From Lysobacter capsici (GTDB lineage: Bacteria > Pseudomonadota > Gammaproteobacteria > Xanthomonadales > Xanthomonadaceae), in assembly GCF_018732085.1 (NCBI RefSeq), contig NZ_CP076103.1, forward strand, positions 4,402,001 through 4,466,000: a DNA stretch of 64,000 nucleotides, in the 5' to 3' direction. Position 1 is the first letter of the stretch; each line of letters opens with the position of its first letter. Positions 17,154 through 27,883 of this stretch are shown here, piece after piece. Below the pieces are notes generated by a model that was not told the DNA's origin, did no database searches, and saw nothing but the letters and a program-made list of their open reading frames with translations. The translations under genes were made by a program, and so were the position numbers.

Positions 17154-19535
17154 TCAAAACTGCGCATCGATCGTCAAAAACACCTGCCTCGGCGCATTGG
17201 CATGAAACGCAAACGTCTTCCCCTGCGGATCCGACGCACTGAACGCGGTCAGATTGCTGGCCGTGCGCTTGTCGGTCAGATTGCTGCCATTGAGCGCGAT
17301 CGACCACTGCCGCAACGGTCCGACCGGCTCGAAGGTATAGCGCAAGGCCGCATCGAACTGAGTCGAACCACCGAAGCCGTTATCGTTGGTGTAGGTGTAA
17401 TAACGCTTGCCGGTGTACTTGCCGCTCACGCTCGCCAGCCACGGCCCGTTGCGATAACTCAGCTCGCTCGACAACATCTTGTCAGGCACATCGACCACGC
17501 GCTTGTCGCGGGTCTGCACCACCTTGCCGCTGTCGATGTAGTTGTCCTGATAGGTCGACTTGTTCCACGACAGCGCGTTGTACCACTCGAACTGCGCCGT
17601 GGGCTTCCAGATGAAGACCAGCTCGCTGCCGAAGCTGTCGACCGAGCCGACATTGAAGAACTGAGTGACGCACTCCGGCCGCGTGCCGGCCTCGATGCTC
17701 GAACACGGGTTCAGCGACAGCAAGCGGTTGTCGAACTTGACCTTGTAGACGCTGAAGGACGCCTGGTAGGTCTCGCCCACGCGGCGATATCCGGCTTCCA
17801 GGGTCTTGGACGATTCGGGTTTGAGACTGGCCTTCTGCACATCGAACGCAGCCTGGCCGATCGCCAGCGGGCCGCCGGCGCCGCCGCCGACGAAGGCCGC
17901 GACGTTTTCGGTGTAGGCCGCGAACAGCTCCTGCCCTTCGCCGAGCTTGTAGCCGACCCCGAGCTGCGGCAGGAAGCTGTCCTTGGTTTCCAGGCGTCCG
18001 CTCGCGTTGGGCACTTCCATCGCGCGCGGATCGACCTGGCGCGCGCGCATGTCGACCTGGGTGCTCTTGGCGCCGACATCCACGGTCATGCGGCCGTCGA
18101 GCAGGCTGATGGTGTCCTGCAGATAGGCCTGGCGGGTGTTGATGCGGTACTTCTGGAAGAACAGGCGGCGGTCGGGATCGTTGAGGAAACGGTCGTCGTT
18201 GACCGGGCCTTCGATGAAATAGAAATTGCGCTGCACGTCGTGGTGGTTGCTTTCGTACCAGAAGCCGCCTTCGATGCGGTGATTGCCGATCTCCCAGGCC
18301 AGCGAACTCATCACGCCGTAGCGGTTGATGCCGTAGTTGGTGCTGCGGATCGAGATCGGAATCGCCTTGGGCGTGTTCGGATACGAGTAGTTGCCCGGCG
18401 ACCACCAATGGCCCTGGCCGCGGTCGTCGTGGTAGTAGGCCTGCGACTTCAACGACAGGCCTTCGCCGAGATTGAACTCGCCGGCCAGCGCGGCCAGATG
18501 GTCGGTGCGCAGCGCGCGGCTGGCGTAGTAGGCATCGTCGATGGTCGCCGCCGGGCCGCTGAAGCCGCAGCGCGGATCGCCGGCGCGGTGCTGGTTCGCC
18601 GGCCACGGCTTGGGCGCGCAGTAGGCGGCGGCGAGCGCGCGCTGCCAGTCGGGCTTGTACAGGTTCCAGTCCCAACCCGAGCCGCGCGACAGCAAACCCT
18701 TGGACAGGTAGGCGAAGTTCGCCTGACTGGTTTCCGCGCTCGACACGAACGCGCTGATCCGGTTGCCGTCGCCGAACTGATACAGCGCCTTGAGGTTGAC
18801 CTGGTTCTGATCCTGGTTGTCGCCGGGCTTGGACCACATGTCGGCGCTGAGCAGCGAGCCGGACAGATACATCGAGAAGCCGCCGTGATCGCCGGTGTCC
18901 AAGCGCGCATAGGTGCGGCGGGTGCTGTCGCTGCCGAAGGTCTGGGCCAGGCGCAGGCCGAATTCGGTCTGCGGATCGGAGGAGAAATACTGCAAGGTGC
19001 CGCCGAGGTTGCTGGTCGACGCGGTGCCGAGCGAGCCGATGCCCGCGGCCAGTTCCGCGCCGGCGAGGTTCTCGCCGATCAATGCGCGGCTGATGCCCAG
19101 GCCGTTGTAGTTGCCGTAGCTGTTGTCGCCGAGCGGAATGCCGTCGAGCGTGTAGCCGAGCAGGCGCTGGTTGAAGCCGCGCAGGCTGATGGTCTGCGAT
19201 TCCTCGTTGGCGCCGTAGGCATCGTTGGACTGCACCGAAATGCCCGGCAGTTTGTTGAGGATCTTCTGCGGGCTGGTGCCCGGCGCGCGCTTTTCGATAT
19301 CCGACAGTTTGATCCGCTGCACCTGGCGGGTCTCGCCCATGCCGATCACCGACACCGCGTCGAGCGTGGTCGCGTCGCGTCCCGCCGCTTCGCCTGCGGC
19401 ACCGTCGAGCGAGGCGCCGTCGAGCGCGGTCTCTGGCGCGGGCGCGGCCTCGCGCGGATCGGCATGAACGGGCGAGGTCGACAGCGCGGTCCAGATCGCC
19501 AGCACGAGCGCGGGCGTGGCAAGGGGGTACTTCAT
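17154..19535 (-). CDS. TonB-dependent outer-membrane receptor
   Basis: 793 residues from ATG 19535 (MKYPLATPALVLAIW), with GGAG upstream and a signal peptide ending near PVHA-DP. A plug domain follows (SDIEKRAPGTSPQKILNKLP; LRGFNQRLLGYTLDGIPLGD), then a long beta-barrel ending in the outer-membrane sorting residue Phe (TIDAQF). It transports a nutrient across the outer membrane using TonB-ExbBD energy. The substrate is not evident; the barrel is unlike classic siderophore receptors that I can recall. It is divergent from the MFS transporter gene across about 295 bases, so it may belong to the same uptake block. The frame stays open to 19796 without support. Confidence 0.92.
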   Translation of the reverse strand: MKYPLATPALVLAIWTALSTSPVHADPREAAPAPETALDGASLDGAAGEAAGRDATTLDAVSVIGMGETRQVQRIKLSDIEKRAPGTSPQKILNKLPGISVQSNDAYGANEESQTISLRGFNQRLLGYTLDGIPLGDNSYGNYNGLGISRALIGENLAGAELAAGIGSLGTASTSNLGGTLQYFSSDPQTEFGLRLAQTFGSDSTRRTYARLDTGDHGGFSMYLSGSLLSADMWSKPGDNQDQNQVNLKALYQFGDGNRISAFVSSAETSQANFAYLSKGLLSRGSGWDWNLYKPDWQRALAAAYCAPKPWPANQHRAGDPRCGFSGPAATIDDAYYASRALRTDHLAALAGEFNLGEGLSLKSQAYYHDDRGQGHWWSPGNYSYPNTPKAIPISIRSTNYGINRYGVMSSLAWEIGNHRIEGGFWYESNHHDVQRNFYFIEGPVNDDRFLNDPDRRLFFQKYRINTRQAYLQDTISLLDGRMTVDVGAKSTQVDMRARQVDPRAMEVPNASGRLETKDSFLPQLGVGYKLGEGQELFAAYTENVAAFVGGGAGGPLAIGQAAFDVQKASLKPESSKTLEAGYRRVGETYQASFSVYKVKFDNRLLSLNPCSSIEAGTRPECVTQFFNVGSVDSFGSELVFIWKPTAQFEWYNALSWNKSTYQDNYIDSGKVVQTRDKRVVDVPDKMLSSELSYRNGPWLASVSGKYTGKRYYTYTNDNGFGGSTQFDAALRYTFEPVGPLRQWSIALNGSNLTDKRTASNLTAFSASDPQGKTFAFHANAPRQVFLTIDAQF

Positions 19536-19830
19536 TGCAATCTCCGGGGGAAGTTCGGGCAAAAATCCGGAGAAGCATGGTCGGCGCAGATGACGCGTTG
19601 ATGGCGGACCGGCGCGGATGAACGGCCCCCCTAACCCTAAGGTGGTATTGGTCGCCGCCGCGGCCGGGACCACTATCGGCACCGGACGCAGGGACGTGCG
19701 CTCGCCTTGCCGTTGCCTGCATGTACCGCGAGCCATTCGTGCAAAGCCTCCACGCCCGTTTCGGCCTCGCGGCCAGCGCGACCACCGCTTTCGCATTTTC
19801 AGTATTCGCTATTCCAGGAGCCGCCATAAC

Positions 19831-21159
19831 GTGAGCGCCGTCACCCTTGCCGACCCCGTGCCCAGCGCTCCGAGCATGAGCCCCGGGCAACGCCTGAAAT
19901 CGATCTTCTCCGGCTCGGTCGGCAACCTGGTCGAGTACTACGACTGGTACGTCTACACCTCGTTCTCGCTGTACTTCTCCCACGTGTTCTTCCCCAGCGG
20001 CGACAAGCTCAGCCAGAACCTCAAGACCGCGGCGATCTTCGCGGTGGGTTTTCTGATGCGGCCGATCGGCGGCTGGGTGTTCGGCCGCTACGCCGACCGC
20101 CACGGCCGCAAGGCCTCGCTGATGCTGTCGGTGCAGATGATGTGCCTGGGTTCGCTGATCATCACCCTGACCCCGGGCTACGAAACCATCGGCCTGCTCG
20201 CGCCGATCCTGCTGCTGGCCGCGCGCCTGATGCAGGGCCTGAGCGTCGGCGGCGAATACGGCAGCTCGGCCACCTACCTGAGCGAGATGGCGTCGAGCAA
20301 GCACCGCGGCTTCTGGTCGAGCTTCCTCTACGTGACCTTGATCATGGGCCAACTGCTCGCGGTGCTGGTGCTGGTGGTGCTGCAGCAGTTCGTGCTGACC
20401 GACGAACAACTGCGCTCGTGGGGCTGGCGCATTCCGTTCGCGATCGGCGCGATCGCCGCGGTGGTCGCGCTGTACCTGCGCCGCAACATGCACGAGACCG
20501 AGTCGTTCACCAAGCTCAAGGCCAGCGACACGCCGCAACGCAAGGAAGGTTCGCTGCGCACCTTGATGCAGCACCCGCGCGCGGTGCTGACCGTGATCGG
20601 CCTGACCATGGGCGGCACGCTGGCGTTCTACACCTACTCCAACTACATGCTGAAGTTCCTCAGCCTGAGCGCGGGCTTCAGCGAAGAAACCGCGACCCTG
20701 ATCAACGCCTCGACCCTGTTCGTGTACATGCTGCTGCAGCCGCTGATCGGCGCGCTGTCGGACCGCATCGGCCGGCGCCCGCTGCTGATCGCGTTCGGCG
20801 TGCTCGGCGCGGTGCTCACCGTGCCGGTGATGCACTGGATCCGCGACGCGCAAACGCCGCTGGAAGCGTTCTTCCTGATCATGGTGCTGCTCGGCGCGGT
20901 CAGCGGCTACACCGCGATCAACGCGGTGGTGAAGGCCGAACTGTTCCCGGTCGAAGTGCGCGCGCTCGGCGTCGGCCTGCCCTATGCGCTGACCGTCGCG
21001 CTGTTCGGCGGCACCGCCGAGATCATCGCCCTGCAGTTCAAGCAGCACGGCATGGAGAGCGGTTTCTTCTGGTACGTCAGCGCCTGCATCGCCTGCTCGC
21101 TGCTGGTCTATTTCTTCATGCCCGATACGCGCAAGCATTCGACCATCGATCGCGACTGA
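19831..21159 (+). CDS. MFS metabolite:H+ symporter (MHS family, KgtP-like)
   Basis: 442 residues from GTG 19831, chosen because CCAGGAG lies nine bases upstream; the open frame extends to 19618. Twelve membrane helices are expected. Signature segments: GNLVEYYDWYVYTSFSLYFS in helix 1, GRYADRHGRKASL in the first cytoplasmic loop, and RLMQGLSVGGEYGSSATYLS, all typical of the MHS group (KgtP, ProP, CitA). It probably imports a dicarboxylate, citrate or 2-oxoglutarate with protons. The next gene, dctA, follows after about 75 bases on the same strand, which supports an organic-acid substrate. The exact substrate is inferred. Confidence 0.85.
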   Translation: MSAVTLADPVPSAPSMSPGQRLKSIFSGSVGNLVEYYDWYVYTSFSLYFSHVFFPSGDKLSQNLKTAAIFAVGFLMRPIGGWVFGRYADRHGRKASLMLSVQMMCLGSLIITLTPGYETIGLLAPILLLAARLMQGLSVGGEYGSSATYLSEMASSKHRGFWSSFLYVTLIMGQLLAVLVLVVLQQFVLTDEQLRSWGWRIPFAIGAIAAVVALYLRRNMHETESFTKLKASDTPQRKEGSLRTLMQHPRAVLTVIGLTMGGTLAFYTYSNYMLKFLSLSAGFSEETATLINASTLFVYMLLQPLIGALSDRIGRRPLLIAFGVLGAVLTVPVMHWIRDAQTPLEAFFLIMVLLGAVSGYTAINAVVKAELFPVEVRALGVGLPYALTVALFGGTAEIIALQFKQHGMESGFFWYVSACIACSLLVYFFMPDTRKHSTIDRD

Positions 21160-21235
21160 CGCCCACCGTGTCGCCCGCGAACGCAATCGCCTTCCCCACC
21201 CTTTCCGTCGTCGTCCGAACCCAGGAATCCCACCC

Positions 21236-22558
<1,323 letters not shown>

Positions 22559-22692
22559 GCGCATCGTTGTGAGTTTCGCCGGGCCTTTGATACGGCCCGG
22601 CCCATCCAACTTAATCACCACGAGCCGGACGCGCTGCGCCCGGCGCGGTTTCCTGCTGCCAGGACGGCGGTCAAGACCTGGAGTTCCGACCG

Positions 22693-23898
22693 ATGATCCG
22701 TATCGACCGCCTCGCCTTCGCCCTGTCCGCCGCGATCCTCGCCGCCGCGCTGCCGTGCAGCGCGCTCGCCGCCAATTTCGACGACTGGCCGACCAAGTAC
22801 AGCTTCGCCGACGGCACCGAGATTTCCGGCACCGCCAACGTCGCCTACGACGTGGTCGATTTCTCCGGCGACAACGGCTACGGCACCGCCGCGACCGCGT
22901 TGTCCGACGACGGCCATTTCCGCCGCCGCGAGTTCGGCGTGAACCTCAAGAAGAAGGACGTGTACGACTTCACCGCGGTGTTCGATTTCGAAGCCAAGGT
23001 CTGGCTCGACGTCGCCCTGCGCATGGAAACCAAGGCCTTGTTCGGCGCCGACTACGGCAAGCTGCGCGTGGGCTACTTCAAGACCCCGGTCAGCATGGAG
23101 AGCGTTGCGGCCTCGCGCAGCGGCAGCATGATCGAATTGTCGGCCGCGTCGCAGGCGATCTACCAGGCGCGCCGCACCGGCGTGGAATGGTCGATGGAGC
23201 GGCCGCGTTACGCGGTGAGCGCGGCGTATTTCTTCGGCCACGACCTGCAGGGCGACAACCCCGGCACCACCGCGGCCGGGCGCGCGGTGTGGACGCCGGT
23301 CAAGGACAAGGATCATGTCGTGCATCTGGGCCTGACCGCGTCGGTCGAAAACCCGCACGGGTTCACCGATGGACGCGGCGCGTACTTCGGCCCGTCGACC
23401 CGCTTCCGCGCGCGGCCGATGAACGGCCTGACCGCAGTGCGGCTGGTCGATTCGGGCAGCCTGCGCAACACCGACAAGGTGTTGCGCAACGGCCTGGAAG
23501 CGCTGTGGATCGACGGGCCGTGGTCGGTGCAGGCCGAGTACCTGCGCGCCACCGCGCAGCGCGAAAACGGCGCGCGCGATTTCACCGCCGACGGTTACTA
23601 CGTCACCGGCAGTTGGGTGCTGACCGGCGAAACCCGGCCGTACACCGGCAACAACGTCGCCAACATCAAACCCGCGCACGGCTATGGCGCGGTCGAACTG
23701 CTCGCGCGCTATGGCGAACTCGATCTCGACGACGGCGGCATCGCCGGCGGCCGCCAGCGCGATCTGACCCTGGGCGTGAACTGGTACCTGACCACGCATT
23801 TCAAGTTCCAGGCCAACTGGGTGCAGGTCAAGGCGGACAAGGGGTTGCTGTCGGCGGACCCGGATGTGATGGAGGTTCGCGCGCAGTTGCAGTTTTGA
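22693..23898 (+). CDS. Phosphate-selective (OprO/OprP-type) porin
   Basis: 401 residues. A clear signal peptide (MIRIDRLAFALSAAILAAAL, cleavage after ALA) is followed by a 16-strand-type barrel ending in Phe (VRAQLQF). Family features include RRREFGVNLKKKDVYDFTAV, the AFxKTP-like GYFKTPVSMES block and an RTGVEWSMERPRYAVSAAYF strand. The family is called phosphate-selective porin O and P, but many members outside Pseudomonas move other anions. Position after dctA suggests a dicarboxylate pore, which is an inference. A repeat pair follows. Confidence 0.88.
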   Translation: MIRIDRLAFALSAAILAAALPCSALAANFDDWPTKYSFADGTEISGTANVAYDVVDFSGDNGYGTAATALSDDGHFRRREFGVNLKKKDVYDFTAVFDFEAKVWLDVALRMETKALFGADYGKLRVGYFKTPVSMESVAASRSGSMIELSAASQAIYQARRTGVEWSMERPRYAVSAAYFFGHDLQGDNPGTTAAGRAVWTPVKDKDHVVHLGLTASVENPHGFTDGRGAYFGPSTRFRARPMNGLTAVRLVDSGSLRNTDKVLRNGLEALWIDGPWSVQAEYLRATAQRENGARDFTADGYYVTGSWVLTGETRPYTGNNVANIKPAHGYGAVELLARYGELDLDDGGIAGGRQRDLTLGVNWYLTTHFKFQANWVQVKADKGLLSADPDVMEVRAQLQF

Positions 23899-23899
23899 G

Positions 23900-24100
23900 G
23901 GCCGGGAGTCGGGAATGGGGAATCGGGAATCGTAAAAGCGGGGATTCGAGGGCGCTTTGACTTTGCAGCTTCCGGTCGCGACGATGGCTTGCGCATGGCG
24001 GCTGGCATTCAGGGCAATCGTCGCCTGCCATCCCAACGCACCTGACCGATCGCGTCGCTCGCGCTTTTCCAATTCCCGACTCCCCATTCCCGATTCCCGC
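23900..24100. repeat. Inverted pair of AATCGGGAA-type repeats before the sensor kinase
   Basis: A forward copy at about 23900-23930 (GGGAGTCGGGAATGGGGAAT and on) and a reverse copy at about 24069-24100 flank about 140 bases. The reverse copy ends only about five bases before the kinase start codon, so it occupies the place where a ribosome binding site should be. Confidence 0.85.
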
Positions 24101-24104
24101 CCCC

Positions 24105-26774
24105 GTGATCCCTCACCGCCGCCAGCTGCAAACCGCCCTGTGGATCGCCCTGATCGCGATCGGCGTGGCGCTGTCGATGCTGATCGCCGGACGCATCGCG
24201 TATTCGCAGGCGCTGCAACGCCAGGCCGGCGAAGCGCGCGCGCTGCTGGCCCAGCGCGCGCAGGTGATCGAGCAGCACATCGACCGCTACCGGATCATGC
24301 CGGCGGTGCTGTCGCTCGACCCGCAACTGCGCGCCACCCTCGCCTATCCCGACGACCGCACTCAGCGCCAGCGCGCCAACGAGCGCCTGGTCCAGCTCAA
24401 CTTCGCCAACCGCACCAGCACCCTGACCCTGATCGACAGCAAGGGCATCGGCATCGCCGCGAGCAACTGGGACCTGCCCAACAGCAACGTGGGCCAGTCG
24501 TATGCGTTCCGTCCGTATTTCCAGAAGGCGATGACCGACGGCGCCGGCGAGTTCTACGCGATCGGCGTGACCACGCATGTGCCGGGCCACTTCATCGCCC
24601 GCGCGATCCACGACGAACGCGGCGGCGCGGTGGGTGCGGTCGCGGTCAAGGTCGAGCTCGAGGACATCCGCTCGGACTGGAGCGGACGCGGCGATCTGGT
24701 CCTGCTCAGCGACGCCAGCGGCGTGGTGTTCCTGACCGCGCAACCGCAGTGGCGCTATCGCCTGCTGCGCACACCGACCGCGGCGCAGAACCTGCAATTG
24801 CAAAGCACCCGCCAATACCAGGGGCAGACCCTGCGACCGGCCACGATCCGGGTCGAGCGCGAAGTCGGCGACGGCGCGCGCGTGGTGCGCCTGCGCGATC
24901 CGCCGATGCGCGAACCGATGCTGTGGCAGTCGCTGCACCTGCCGCGCGAAGACTGGACCTTGCACCTGCTGCGCGATACCACGCCGAGCATCCGCACCGC
25001 CTGGATCGCGCGCGCGGTCGCGGCCGGCGCGTGGCTGCTGCTGGTCTCGGTCGTGCTGCTGTTGATGCAGCGCAACCGTATCGCCGCGCTGCGGCTGCGC
25101 AGCCGGCAGGAACTGGAGAAGATGGTCGAGCATCACGCCGAGGCCTTGCGCAACGCGCAGGACGGCGTGGTCCAGGCGGCGCGGCAGGCGAGCCTGGGCG
25201 AAGGCCACAGCCTGGAGCATCTGCCGCAGGGCGTCAGCGTGGTCGACGCGCAACTGCGTCTGGTCGCGTGGAATCAGCGCTATGCCGAACTGTTCCGTTA
25301 TCCGCCCGAGCTGCTGCAGGTCGGCCGCCCGATCGAAGACCTGATCCGCTACAACGCGCGCCGCGGCCTGCTCGGTACCGATCCGGAAGACGCGATCCGT
25401 CGCCGCCTGGATCATCTGCAGCGCGGCCAGCCGTACCTGCACGAACGCGAGCGGCCCGACGGCACGGTGATCGAGATTCGCGGCAATCCCATGCCCGACG
25501 GCGGCTTCGTCACCAGTTACGCCGACATCACCGCGTACAAACAGGCCGCGCGCGATCTGCGCACGCTCGCCGACAGCCTGGAACGCGGCATCGAGCAACG
25601 CACCAGCGACCTGCAAAGCGCCAAGGGCGAAGCCGAACGCGCCAACCGTTCCAAGACCCGCTTCGTCGCCGCCGCGGTCCACGACCTGCTGCAACCGTTG
25701 AACGCCGCGCGCATGTACCTGTCGTCGCTGCGGCGGCGCGTCGACAGCGAAGGCCGCGAGCTGACCGATCACATCGAGGCCGCGCTGGCCGCGCAGGACG
25801 ACATCCTGTCGAGCCTGCTGGATATTTCGCGGCTGGAATCGGGCGCGCTGGAAGTCAAGCGCGGCGCGCTGCCGCTGGCGCGCGTACTGAGCGCGATCGA
25901 AAGCCAGTTCCGCATCCTGGCCGAATCGCGCGGACTGCATCTGCATTGCCTGCCCAGCAGCGCGATCGTCGACAGCGATGAAGTGCTGCTGCGCCGGATC
26001 GTGCAGAACTTCCTTTCCAATGCGATGCAGTTCACTCCGCGCGACGGCCGCATCGTGCTCGGTGCGCGGCGCTTGCGCGACGGCGTGCGCATCGAGGTGT
26101 GGGACACCGGGCCGGGCATCGCGCCGAACAAGCGCGAGCTGATCTTCGAGGAATTCCAGCGCCTGGATACCGGCATGGAAGCGCCTCAGCGCGGCGCCGG
26201 GCTGGGATTGGCGATCGTGCAGCGAGTCGCGTTGTTGCTCGATCATCGCATCGGCCTGCGTTCGTGGCCGGGGCGTGGCAGCGTGTTCTCGGTCGAGGTG
26301 CCGTATGCGAGCGCGGCGGTCGACGAGGCCGCGCCGAGCCTGGTATCGGCGACTCAGGACGGTCACGCGGTCGGCATCGAGCGCGATCAAGACTCGCCGC
26401 TGTACGGACGCCAGGTGTGGGTGATCGACGACGACCCGCATTCGCGCCAGGCCGCGCAACGCCTGCTCGAAGACTGGGGTTGCCGGATCGAGACCGCCGC
26501 GACCGCGGCCTGCGCATTGACCCACGCCGATCATCTGCCGATGCCGGAACTGTTGCTGCTCGATTACCGCCTGGGCGAAAGCACCGGCTTCGAATTGGGC
26601 ACGCAGTTGGAAGCCAAATGGAAGCGCATGCCGCCGGTGGTGTTGATGTCGGCCGATGCCGATCCCGGCCTGCGCACGCGCGCGGCCGAACGCGGCTGGA
26701 GTTTTCTGCCCAAGCCGCTGAAGCCGGCGGCGCTGCGCGCGCTGGTTACACGGATGGTGATGCGCGGGGGTTGA
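24105..26774 (+). CDS. Hybrid sensor histidine kinase / response regulator
   Basis: 889 residues from GTG 24105, the only plausible start; no ATG occurs before residue 25. Order: N-terminal membrane helix (about 12-32), a periplasmic Cache-like sensor (about 35-300, FRPYFQKAMTDGAGEFYAIG), a second helix near 305-325, a PAS domain (about 360-480), HisKA with H526 in AAVHDLLQPLNAARM, a HATPase with NFLSNAMQFT and WDTGPGIAPNKRELIFEEF, and a C-terminal receiver with D820 in LLLLDYRLGEST. The VHDLLQPL variant of the H box is typical of this hybrid subgroup. It likely senses an organic acid and signals to the convergent NarL-type regulator; the ligand and partner are inferred. Confidence 0.88.
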   Translation: MIPHRRQLQTALWIALIAIGVALSMLIAGRIAYSQALQRQAGEARALLAQRAQVIEQHIDRYRIMPAVLSLDPQLRATLAYPDDRTQRQRANERLVQLNFANRTSTLTLIDSKGIGIAASNWDLPNSNVGQSYAFRPYFQKAMTDGAGEFYAIGVTTHVPGHFIARAIHDERGGAVGAVAVKVELEDIRSDWSGRGDLVLLSDASGVVFLTAQPQWRYRLLRTPTAAQNLQLQSTRQYQGQTLRPATIRVEREVGDGARVVRLRDPPMREPMLWQSLHLPREDWTLHLLRDTTPSIRTAWIARAVAAGAWLLLVSVVLLLMQRNRIAALRLRSRQELEKMVEHHAEALRNAQDGVVQAARQASLGEGHSLEHLPQGVSVVDAQLRLVAWNQRYAELFRYPPELLQVGRPIEDLIRYNARRGLLGTDPEDAIRRRLDHLQRGQPYLHERERPDGTVIEIRGNPMPDGGFVTSYADITAYKQAARDLRTLADSLERGIEQRTSDLQSAKGEAERANRSKTRFVAAAVHDLLQPLNAARMYLSSLRRRVDSEGRELTDHIEAALAAQDDILSSLLDISRLESGALEVKRGALPLARVLSAIESQFRILAESRGLHLHCLPSSAIVDSDEVLLRRIVQNFLSNAMQFTPRDGRIVLGARRLRDGVRIEVWDTGPGIAPNKRELIFEEFQRLDTGMEAPQRGAGLGLAIVQRVALLLDHRIGLRSWPGRGSVFSVEVPYASAAVDEAAPSLVSATQDGHAVGIERDQDSPLYGRQVWVIDDDPHSRQAAQRLLEDWGCRIETAATAACALTHADHLPMPELLLLDYRLGESTGFELGTQLEAKWKRMPPVVLMSADADPGLRTRAAERGWSFLPKPLKPAALRALVTRMVMRGG

Positions 26775-26892
26775 GGCGAAGGCCGATACGAAGCGAGTGT
26801 TCGTTTTTTGCCAGCGCCGCACATGGACTGTCTACAGCGAAAGCGGCGATTGAGAACTTGCCGACAACGATCCCGACCGCCGCGCAGCAAAC

Positions 26893-27549
26893 CTAGTCGT
26901 GCAAGCCCGCCGCGTCGTCTTCCAGCGACAGCCCCTTCACCAACACCGCCGCCTGCGTGCGCGAATGGCAGCCGAGTTTGCGCAGGATCGCGGTGACATG
27001 GATCTTGACCGTGTTCTCGGCCAGCGACAGCTCGTAGGCGATCTGCTTGTTGAGCAGGCCGTCGGCCAGTCGCAACAGCACCCGCATCTGCTGCGGGGTG
27101 AGCTGGGCGAGGCGATCGGCGAGTTGCGCGTCGCCTTCGTCGCGTTCGACCTGCTGCGGCGGAAACCAGATGTTGCCGGCGAGCACCGCGTTGACCGCTT
27201 CGGCCAGCACCGTCGACGGCGCCGACTTGGGCACGAAACCCGACGCGCCGAACTGCTGCGCGCGGCGGATCGTGCGCGGGTGTTCGTTCGAGGAAATGAT
27301 CACCACCGGCAGTTCGGGGCGTTCGCCGCGCGCGTACACCAGCGAGGAGAAACCCATCGCGCCGGGCATCATCAGGTCGAGCATGGCCAGGTCGAACTCC
27401 TCGCCGCTGGCGATCGCCGCTTCCAGCGCGCTCTGGCTGGACACCTCGACCATCGCCGCGCCGGGCGCGATCTCGCCCAGCGCGAAGCGCAACGCCGCCC
27501 GGAACATCGGGTGGTCGTCGGCGATCAGGATGCGCAGGGTGTCGCTCAT
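26893..27549 (-). CDS. NarL/FixJ-type response regulator
   Basis: 218 residues. Receiver domain residues 1-125 (IADDHPMFRAAL acidic pocket, phospho-acceptor D58 in LAMLDLMMPG, conserved Ser near 86 and K108 in FVPKSA), then a LuxR-type helix-turn-helix at about 149-205 (LTPQQMRVLLRLADGLLNKQ, IAYELSLAENTVKIHVTAIL). It is a transcription regulator, active when phosphorylated. It converges with the hybrid kinase, whose stop lies about 120 bases away, making it the likely partner. A candidate target is the dctA/MFS/porin block; this is inferred. Confidence 0.9.
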   Translation of the reverse strand: MSDTLRILIADDHPMFRAALRFALGEIAPGAAMVEVSSQSALEAAIASGEEFDLAMLDLMMPGAMGFSSLVYARGERPELPVVIISSNEHPRTIRRAQQFGASGFVPKSAPSTVLAEAVNAVLAGNIWFPPQQVERDEGDAQLADRLAQLTPQQMRVLLRLADGLLNKQIAYELSLAENTVKIHVTAILRKLGCHSRTQAAVLVKGLSLEDDAAGLHD

Positions 27550-27735
27550 CGGATGGGGTCCCTCGGACGTGGAGCGGGACCGATCCTACACGGTCGGGGA
27601 CGGTGCGGGACTTCGGCTTGCTTTGCCTGGATCGGCTTGCAGGCCCGGTCCTGTTTGCGGCGTGCGACGGGGGGCTATATGCGGGAGAGCCGGGGGAAGG
27701 CACACGAGGCCGCTGATCGCATCGCTCGCCATGAT

Positions 27736-27790
27736 TCGCGCGCCCTCATCCGGCCCTTCGGGCCACCTTCTCCCGTGAACGGGAGAAGGA
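27736..27790. repeat. Dispersed CCCTCATCCGGCC/TTCTCCCG repeat
   Basis: CCCTCATCCGGCCCTTCGGG followed by CCACCTTCTCCCGTGAACGGGAGAAGG forms two hairpins. It is the same composite as in the prpB-prpC gap. The rest of the 27550-27883 gap holds only the mdh terminator. Confidence 0.75.
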
Positions 27791-27826
27791 TTCGTCCCCC
27801 GCACGCGTAAGCGACCAAGCCCGACT

Positions 27827-27857
27827 CAAAAAAATGGGGCGGCCGAAGCCGCCCCAT
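27827..27857 (-). terminator. Rho-independent terminator of mdh
   Basis: A perfect ten-base stem, ATGGGGCGGC/GCCGCCCCAT (27834-27843 and 27848-27857) with a four-base loop (TTCG on the minus strand), then a run of T on the minus strand. It lies about 27 bases after the mdh stop. Confidence 0.95.
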
Positions 27858-27883
27858 TCATGCCTCGCGATCGCGTCCGCCGA

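Noticed and set aside
24009..26822. 937-residue minus-strand frame
   Set aside because: Antisense to the hybrid sensor kinase, which has all catalytic motifs.
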